Positions 56,814 to 64,000 of a DNA stretch of 64,000 nucleotides are shown here, one piece after another. Source of the stretch: Amanita rubescens. Lineage: Eukaryota; Basidiomycota; Agaricomycetes; Agaricales; Amanitaceae. Position 1 is the stretch's first letter; each line of letters opens with the position of its first letter. The position numbers and the translations under genes are program-made. The notes below the pieces were generated by a model. The model searched no databases and was not told where the DNA came from. It was given only the letters and a program-made list of their open reading frames with translations. Where the stretch lies: positions 1 through 64,000 of the forward strand of contig WION01000068.1 in NCBI GenBank assembly GCA_015039365.1, read 5' to 3'.

Positions 56814-57167
56814 TGATCTCTTAAACTTTCGCATGTGCGTCTTCCTTTTTGGACTAACTTCCTTATGTGTTTATTGAATATACCATTAGGCCATTGATCT
56901 TTTCCTGTAAAGTGGATAAGTTTATAAGAGTGGAGATATAATCTCTGAGTTATTCAAACGCGCGGTGCACTGTACTGGGTGTATTCCGGTAGTGCTAATG
57001 TAAGAATTGACTGCTTATGTAATAGGTATAAAGTGACTTAAGTAGTCACGCGTAACTATACTAATGCTATATACAGAAAGAGATAAAATGGGAGTTAGAC
57101 AAACTCCCCGGAGTCTTCAGCAATGATATATACAACGTCCGGCTTCTACTGACGTATGAGCCTTACA
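56814..57167 (-). repeat. 3' LTR of a chromodomain Ty3-type element
   Basis: 354 bp; minus strand starts TGTAAGG and ends GATCA. A purine tract AGGGGAGAG precedes it on the minus strand at about 57168-57177. The matching 5' LTR is absent from the window. Confidence 0.7.
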
Positions 57168-57222
57168 CTCTCCCCTACAGGATTGAACTTGGGAGATCCG
57201 ATCAACTAAGTTGACGTTGTGC

Positions 57223-58458
57223 TTAATCGACGTGCATGCCCGCATCGTTCTGAGAAGGTCCTTGGACGCGATGGTCTTGATGATGTCTTGTAGATTCACT
57301 GGAAGATCCAGTGACGGTATTCGAAGAGGGATGGTGAGGTGGTTCCTGACCGCAATCGGTAAAGGCCTTGAAGCCGCGTTTCTTTCTCTGAGAGCTCAAT
57401 GGCCGGGATTCTCTAGGCCGTGAAGGGGGCAAGGTTGACCAGGGGGGCAATGCTGGGGATGATCTTCCTCGAAGGTAATTCCTCGAGAAGTCCCACAGGT
57501 GACTGGCGCAATCAGATACTCGGACTCCGCAGCGGTGGAAGTGGAGCGCGAGTTCATCCTTAGTGAGCTCTCGGAAGAACATGAGACGGATAGGGATGTA
57601 GCCCTTCGGTTCGTCACGTAGGCTTAGCCAATCCAAAGCCTCCTTGTAATCTCCGAGACGTGCAAAAATGTGGCAGGAGGTCCACCAGAACCATTCAGTA
57701 ACCTGTGGCTCTTCAGGTTCTGCCATCTTGAGGAGTAACCAAGCCGTGATGTCCTTCACGTTCAGGCGGCCGTCCGGATCTCGTCGTAAGAAGGAGGGTA
57801 AACGGTTCTCTTCCGCTAGTTTTTCAACATCGGGCTCAGCCCGAGCACTAAGTAGGGGAAGGTACCCAGCTCTTGTGGCATCACGAACGGCCCAACGTTG
57901 AGCGTCCGATCGTTGGTCGAATGGGACAAAGGAAGCTTCCTTCGCCATCTGCATCGGGAATCCGCTAACCCATAATCGATATCCTTGGAGACGGTTCGCC
58001 TTTTCGAACAGTGCTGAGCTACTGTGATTCCAGTGTGTCGGGTCGCTAACGCAGATGTGGCCGTGTTTGCTCTGGAACGCTTTAGAGTCCTTGTCGAGAC
58101 AGAAGGGGGCTTGATCTCCGATGTGTTGACTACACTGCATCGGCTGAGGGGCATCTTCAGCCGTGGAAGGGGGAGAAGCTTCCCTCCTCTGGGCTGTATT
58201 GTATTGAACAGGTCCTTCTTCGTCCGGTATTGAAACCTCATCCGAGTCGTCCGATTGGTACATCTTGATAGCTTTGCCTGTGCCCTTTGTTCGGATGTTG
58301 GAAGACGCATCACTCCGAGGTGATGGGGATCGCGGGGTTGGCTCAATAGGAGGGGGTGGCGCGTCTAGGCTTGTAGCCTGTTCTTTTTCCTTCTCTTTCG
58401 CAGAGGAGGTAGGCTTGGCTGTCGAGGGAGTAGGGTTTCCTTCGATTCTAGACAGCAA
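57223..58458 (-). CDS. Accessory ORF downstream of integrase
   Basis: A 411-codon open frame on the pol strand between the integrase stop and the 3' LTR. The frame begins at a TTG; a real start or a frameshift from the overlapping frame at 58365-58781 is unresolved. The first third is Ser/Pro/Lys-rich. The rest looks folded: DPTHWNHSSSALFEKANRLQ, GFPMQMAKEASFVPF, LPSFLRRDPDGRLNVKDI, RLMFFRELTKDELALHFHRC and CASHLWDFSRNYL. No signal peptide or membrane segment, so it is not envelope-like. I do not recognise it. Retention of a long open frame in an otherwise broken element is notable. Confidence 0.5.
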   Translation of the reverse strand: MLSRIEGNPTPSTAKPTSSAKEKEKEQATSLDAPPPPIEPTPRSPSPRSDASSNIRTKGTGKAIKMYQSDDSDEVSIPDEEGPVQYNTAQRREASPPSTAEDAPQPMQCSQHIGDQAPFCLDKDSKAFQSKHGHICVSDPTHWNHSSSALFEKANRLQGYRLWVSGFPMQMAKEASFVPFDQRSDAQRWAVRDATRAGYLPLLSARAEPDVEKLAEENRLPSFLRRDPDGRLNVKDITAWLLLKMAEPEEPQVTEWFWWTSCHIFARLGDYKEALDWLSLRDEPKGYIPIRLMFFRELTKDELALHFHRCGVRVSDCASHLWDFSRNYLRGRSSPALPPWSTLPPSRPRESRPLSSQRKKRGFKAFTDCGQEPPHHPSSNTVTGSSSESTRHHQDHRVQGPSQNDAGMHVD

Positions 58459-58787
58459 GGACCGGTCCAGCTGCGTGGGGGCTGAGGGTGGTTGGCTTCG
58501 TTCGTATCCGCATGCTGGAATTCATTGGGTGAGGGAGAGCAAGTGCGTCTCCGGAGGTCATTTTCCCTACCTGTGACTGGTGGGGGTGAGGACAGACCGT
58601 GCTTTGGGCACGAATTCTCGTTTTGTGAGGATTGTCGGGTGAACGTAAAGTCGCACGATGTGGACATGAGGATGGTTAGATTAAAGAGAGGACGCATGGG
58701 ATGTTCCCACAGCTGTCTTACATAGGCTTCCCAATTCAGCGATTGGCGTAAGACGGGCCAATCGGGAGGGCTCACTGCCACTGAAGG

Positions 58788-60249
58788 TCAAACTCTCCGA
58801 AGTTCGGAGGGCTTGGTGACTCCTTCGAGTTCCAGGTAGTGATCCAAGGCTTCGAGATCATTGACCACATGTAGTGGTTCCCAGGTGAAGTCACCCAGAG
58901 CCCATCGCACCTTGAATTTAAGGCGGGGCGTCCACTTGTGATCCTCGATGGCCTCTACAACCCATTCACGTTCCGGGTCCACACCGACGTCGTAGTTCGT
59001 TTGTGATTCCCTTTTCGGGAACTTGTCAGGATCATTCCCAACGAATTGTTTTAGTAGCTTCTCGTGGAATACATCATGCATTTTACGAGATCGTAAGTCG
59101 GGGGAGAGTTCCAGCTTGTAAGTTGAACTCTCCGGGCAAGCTTTGATGATCTTGAATGGTCCGATAAACTTCGGACACAGTTTCCTAGCATGTCCGCGAG
59201 GGAGATTAATGTTTTCCATCGAAAGGAGCACTAGGTCGTCCTTTTGGAAATGCTGTCCGTCTCGTCGGTGCTTGTTAGCCTGTTTAGCCTGACGAGTCCT
59301 TTGTACGGTGATATTGTCGAAGGTCTTGTCCAGTATGCCTGTGATCCGCTCGACAAATTGCTTCACGCCCTCTCGTGGGCTATCGAAGCTGGCGCCATGT
59401 ATCATATGAGGTAGCCATCCATAGTTTGCTTCGAAAGGGGCGTGGCCAGTGGTTTTGTTGTGAGCAGAGTTCATGGCAAATTCCACCAGTGGCAATTGTT
59501 CCACCCAGTTCATCTGGTAGTCATTCACCACTGATCGCAGAACTTGCGACATGGTTTGAATGGCTCTTTCCGATGAACCGTCGGTTTGAGGGTGGTATGA
59601 TGAGGACATCAGCAAACGCTGGCCTAGGATTTTGCTTAATTCCTTCCAGAATTGGGACGTGAACTTCATGTCGCGGTCAGACACGATGGACTCCGGGATG
59701 CCATGAAGCCTGACGATCTCCTTAACGTATAATTCAGCCACTCGTTTGGCTGATACGTCGGTTCATGTCGGGATTAAGTGTACCATCCCTGTCATTCGAC
59801 AAACAACAAGGAGGATGTAGTTGAAGTTGGGGGCCAACGAAGTCCATGCCGATGCTTTCCCAAGGCCGTGAAGGGAATGACATGTTATGGAGCCATCCTG
59901 GGCTCTTCTGTCAGGAGTGTTTCGTCGTCTGACATTTTCCGCACGATTTGCAGAAGTCATCGACATCTTCAGCCATTGTGGCCCACCAGAACCAACGTCT
60001 GATGTACTTGAGCGTTCGCTCAGTTCCTAAGTGGCCGATAGTCTGGTGACAGGCGTCAATGACGAGCCCTTTCAGAGATTTCCCTTTGAGCAGGCCATCA
60101 GGGACACAGACGACTCTTGATCCCGTGGTATAATCGTAATGAAGCTTTGGATCCTGTAACAACAAAGGCATGAGCTGTGTATCAGCTGGCTCAAATGTAT
60201 CTTGATCTTGGTTGTCGTAATCCAAATCAGCAGGCAGGTTGAATTCCAC
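58788..60249 (-). pseudogene. Ty3-type integrase with chromodomain, 5' truncated
   Basis: Minus strand: integrase finger (HQTIGHLGTERTLKYI...CKSCGKCQ) at 60249-59911, a frameshifted core start near 59911-59763, and an intact piece 59741-58788 with SDRDMKFTSQFW, SYHPQTDGSSERAIQTM, PKFIGPFKII and a C-terminal chromodomain (EREWVVEAIEDHKW, KVRWALGDFTWEP). The chromodomain would direct insertion to modified chromatin. RT and upstream regions are missing; the element ends at about 60250. Confidence 0.88.
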
Positions 60250-60269
60250 CAGGTAGAGCGATCTACAAT

Positions 60270-61391
60270 AATCAAGCAGTTAAGGAAAATCTGCTATAAG
60301 GATAACAGGGGACTCTGGACACACTGGCTGGGTGTTTTTACTTGAGTAGAGTGGTTCAAAGCCTTCTTGCCCTTGTTAAGGGCAAGCTGAGTAGCGAGCT
60401 TATCATTGTTGGGAGGAAAGTCAGACCTGATACAAAAAACGAGCATGAGCAAGGAAAACCATATATGTACAAAGGATAAAACATACTCATCCAAATCATG
60501 GTGCTGGTCTTTACCCTTCAAGACGGAGGTGATGGGTTTTATGCTCGCCTTAGGAGTTGTGGGCCACTGATCATCACCTAGAGGTTCATCCTTGTGGTCA
60601 CTTCCAACATGCTTCTTGCCCAAGTTGCCCTTGGCAATCTGACCATATGTCTTTTTGGGGGTCATAGGAGCTATGTCTGAGTCACTATTGATCACAGCAC
60701 TAGCTTTGGTGGTCTTGGCCATTGGACCACACTTTTTTGTGGGAGTTGCTGGAAAAGACTCCACATCGCTATCATTTGAGTTGATTGTTAACAGGTCACC
60801 TTTACTGATGTTTTTTGTGACAAGACCTGCTTTAAATGACGTGCTATGAGGAAAGGGTTCAGCATGAGATGGAGATAATGTTTTAAAGAAAGTGTAAAAG
60901 CATATATTGTGATCCCATCATCAGATTGTTCTCCATCTGATCGCGGTGAACCTAATGCCTTCACCTTCAGATTACTGGCTTGGGAGCCCTTGTTTTTGGA
61001 ATGGCTAGACACATCTTTCAAACCATCCAACTTGTTTGATGTGGCCTTAGCAGCTGCCATGCGCCTATGAAGTATGCAGCAAGTCAGGAACAGCAGAAAG
61101 GCATGAATGAAAACAGACAACGTATGAATGGCGAGGCCTGCTAGCTCTGCTTGTATTGTCATCCTCAACAGCCTCATCTTCATCCTCTGTGGTTTTAGGA
61201 GCAGGAATAGGTGAGTGCACACACATCTTCTTTGGCAAGCATGAAGCATCTGGCCTACAAACGGAGTGAATAAGTGGCTGAACTGAGGCTTAAAAACTGA
61301 CGAGGGGTCAGGCTTTACTATGGCAGCAGCATGATTATAAACCTGTCCTGTATCATAGAATAGGACAATCCTTTCTCTTCCTCTTACCTCC
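60270..61391 (-). pseudogene. Fragment of a spliced Lys/Ser-rich gene
   Basis: Minus-strand exons with good splice sites encode low-complexity segments such as PTKKCGPMAKTTKASAV, MAAAKATSNKLDGLKDVS and SDGEQSDDGIT. It is AT-richer than the young elements. Cut on the right by the LTR at 61392 and on the left by the truncated Ty3 element. It resembles the basic N-terminal regions found upstream of hAT or KDZ proteins, but no diagnostic domain remains. Confidence 0.4.
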
Positions 61392-63590
61392 TGTAACGTT
61401 CTTACTGAAAGGAACCTAATAAGGTTCCAACTTAATCACCCCTTGCGTCTTGCACTGAATCAACGTGTATATGTGATACCGTGCGGTGTACGCAAGTGGG
61501 GTAAAGTAAGGTGTAAGATGATGTGTCACAAAGTGTGACAACCTACTATATATGTACCATAACATAACTATCTACGAGAATAGGGGAAATCTATCTACAA
61601 GGGAGTTAATGGATAACTCCCATCCTTGTATTCGGAGATCCCAAGGGGATCTCCCATCTTGATGAAGGTCTTGATGAATATGTACGAGAGCTACATAGTA
61701 GCCCCGTTACATCCTCCCCCACAAGATTGCATTGCAATCTTAAGAAATGATGATACAAGTGTTGTGTATCTTCGAAATTGTGTCTTAAGATCTTCGTGAG
61801 GTGTTAAACACTTGTCACATCCTCCCCCACTCGCCAAGGGTCATTGGCGAAGTATAGAAATATACGGGAGAGGTTTGCATATGCAAACTTGCTTGGGAAA
61901 GTGGATAAAGGGGAGAGAATAATGATTTCACCGAAGTAAAAATCGAATTTCTCTCCGAGGGTGTAGGGGATAATGGATAGAATGTATCCCCGATAAAAGC
62001 GAACATCTGCGATGCTGTTCACTTGGAGCTCGGGCCTGTAGAGCATTCGACGTCTGGGCGCGTCGAAATTCGGCGTACCTTCCGAGTATGGAAGGTAGTC
62101 ACGCGAATGTGACCGCAGGCTGAGGCAGATGCGTCAAAATGAATTGCGCTGGGCTGGGCGTTGCTGAGGAGGGTTCCGATGACTTGGGCATGATGCTTAT
62201 GGTGAGAGCATCGCATGTGTGAAGTTTGAAGCCAAACGGTTGAGGCGGGATCGCTCCAGAGGCTTTCGACGTGAGGAGGTTGGTACCGGCTGAAGGGGAG
62301 TGGCCGGTATCCGGTGGTCATGTGACACGCGCAAGACGCGTCAAATCCGTTTATCGCTAGGGGCTCCTAGCAATAATCCAAGCGGGAGGGAGCTCCGAGT
62401 CCAGGAGCTCGCCGAGAATCCAGTACGGCTTCAAGAGCCGTGTACTATCCCGGTGAAGATCGAGAGGAGAGGGAGAAGGAAGATGAGACGGCCGTGAGGG
62501 GACGGAAGCTAGGGCATATGGTGCGTCTCTTCAAGTCTCTTCTTTCGTTTCTTCCTTTCGTTCCGTTCGGTTTGCTGATATGATTGCTGGGCTAGCGTGA
62601 TGGAACTTCAACGCTGAACGGCAACCGATTTCGAGGGATAGGAAATGGGGAATAGGGACCAGATAAACATGGTCCCGGGATAACAGATGGGATTCTCCCC
62701 CACACGACGTGCTTTGGGGAGAAGGGAATGGTGCAGATGCCAGGTAAGTGCCTGATATCTTTCCTGTCGACGTGGCTGACTAGCATCAGGTGTAGACGCG
62801 TGTAACCGGCTGATAGCGAGGGCTTGGCCTCTCGCGCATTTCGACAGGGGGGAACGGGGCCAGGAGCGGCCCGTTTGACGTTATCGATGAAGAGGGAGCT
62901 GATGGGATGCGAGGAGGGATGCAGGAGAACGATATGGAACGAGGGCTCCGGGAAAGGTATATTCTTTCCTTTTCATTTCTTCGTTTCTCGCTGACTTATT
63001 CTTTCAGCTTCATCTTATCGACTCGTAGGACTCAGCAGCAAGTTCCTATCGATTTTCTTGTCAATGAACGATAGGCGAGAGGGAGGGATTCGTTCGAATC
63101 CCGATTGTAAGCATTCGGAGAGTTCGTTTGAGCTCTCCATTGTTTTGAACGATTGATCTTAACTAACACGCCCAGCGTCTCTTCCCCTTCAAGAGAAAGG
63201 GAAAAACGGGCGTATGGATTGATGGAGGGAACTCTCGTTTGAGTTCCCGTGTGATGTTGAGGGTATAGGTAAGTTTGCTATACCCGAGGGTTATGATTTA
63301 CTGACGACGTAAATGTCACGTCGTCTTTTGTCCGTTATAGGTGGTTTACGGCCGGGAGAAGTAGTAGACGAGGTAGACGGGGAATGGCTGCGAGAAGGCA
63401 GCTTCGGGAGCAGGTACGTTCTCGTTTTCTACTTGTTTTGATTCATATTAACCGCGTTGTATAGATGCGATTATTCCGGTTCGTCGGACGATAAGGGGAG
63501 AGGACTCAGTACGAGTTCTCTCCAGGGTTTGTGTTTGAGACCTGGACAATTGTCGGTCTCGAGGGTAGGACTATGCGTCGCCCTCTCGCG
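61392..63590 (-). mobile_element. Inverted copy of the 3' end of the hairpin-rich LTR element
   Basis: Near-identical reverse complement of 35736-37934: LTR 61392-61711, purine tract just after it, then the hairpin-rich 3' region. Every short ORF compared in the two copies is identical. At 63592 it is interrupted by an LTR of the same Ty3 family that interrupts the first copy, at a different site. The flank just left of the LTR reads CCTCC (reverse complement GGAGG). Confidence 0.93.
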
Positions 63591-63591
63591 T

Positions 63592-64000
63592 TGTAACGAG
63601 CCGGTTCCGGCTACGTTGGAACCGAACACCGAAGCGCACCGCATTCCGATTCTCGGCATCACATCACGCATCACGGAAGCTTCCGAAGTCAAACCTTCGC
63701 GCCAACGACCTTCGGCCACATTCCGACAGGGCCATTCCCGCAACTTGAGCGATATTCGAACGCAACAGGGCACCTAGATGCGCACGGACCAACGGACTCG
63801 GAGGAAGGCTCGTCGCAGGTAAGCCTCATGTCCTCGTAGTATATATACGGCATTGTCTGTAGTAGTTGGACATCGAATATACAGCCGGTCTCACTTCCGC
63901 TCTCTTTCTCGTTCCCTTGCGTCCGATTTCCGTTCTCCTTCTCGCTCGGTGACTCGGTCACCGTTCCGTTCCTTCTCCTTCGCTCTCGGCACTCTATCGC
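63592..64000 (+). repeat. LTR of the Ty3 family, cut by the window end
   Basis: Starts TGTAACGAGCCGG and follows the LTR at 23980-23494 (reverse complement) closely for 409 of about 487 bp. It is inserted in the inverted hairpin-rich element. The rest of this element, if complete, lies beyond the window. Confidence 0.9.

Noticed and set aside
57223..58458. Retroviral envelope-like gene
   Set aside because: No signal peptide, membrane segment or fusion-peptide-like stretch is visible in the frame.

Overview
The window is nuclear DNA of a filamentous basidiomycete, most likely an Agaricomycete. Evidence: spliced genes with 46-59 nt introns ending in GT/AG and carrying CTNAY-type branch sites, a fungal sphingolipid C9-methyltransferase, a CxC-cluster protein of the KDZ transposase group, and dense Ty3-type LTR elements. 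No tRNA, rRNA, CRISPR array or bacterial operon was seen.

Layout. (1) 1-19.4 kb is a compact block of conserved genes in alternating head-to-head and tail-to-tail pairs: a P5A ion/peptide-transporting ATPase (minus, runs off the left edge), the catalytic subunit of DNA polymerase epsilon (plus, 8 introns, 2,235 aa), a CAMK-like protein kinase (minus), a synaptobrevin (plus), ribosomal protein eL24 (minus) and the sphingolipid C9-methyltransferase (plus). (2) 20.0-37.9 kb is one LTR element with 320-bp LTRs, no recognisable reverse transcriptase and a very long low-complexity ORF. Its sequence is packed with short perfect hairpins. It is split by a complete 9.68-kb Ty3-type element on the minus strand (23.5-33.2 kb) carrying gag, protease, RT, RNase H and integrase, plus an extra spliced gene on the opposite strand encoding a Zn2Cys6 protein. 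That gene is in turn hit by a 1.19-kb hAT-type non-autonomous element. (3) 37.9-61.4 kb is a graveyard of older pieces: a KDZ-associated CxC protein with satellite arrays, a frameshifted small gene, an AT-richer Ty3 remnant with two opposed solo LTRs, a 2.5-kb inverted-repeat element, gag-like fragments, a decayed hAT transposase and a truncated chromodomain Ty3 element with an extra downstream ORF. (4) 61.4-63.6 kb is an inverted, near-identical copy of the 3' end of the hairpin-rich element, again hit by the same Ty3 family at 63.6 kb.

How it fits together. The two hairpin-rich elements are inverted relative to each other. The 5-bp flank of the left LTR of the first matches the flank of the inward LTR of the second, which is what an inversion of the intervening 23.5 kb would leave. 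The most unusual signals are the intron-bearing gene antisense to the Ty3 element, the hairpin-saturated LTR element with a series of antisense intron-like modules whose splice sites lie in hairpins, and the hAT-type insertion placed so that it could be spliced out in frame. Hand-read coordinates may be off by a base or two, and nothing here was tested by alignment or folding software.
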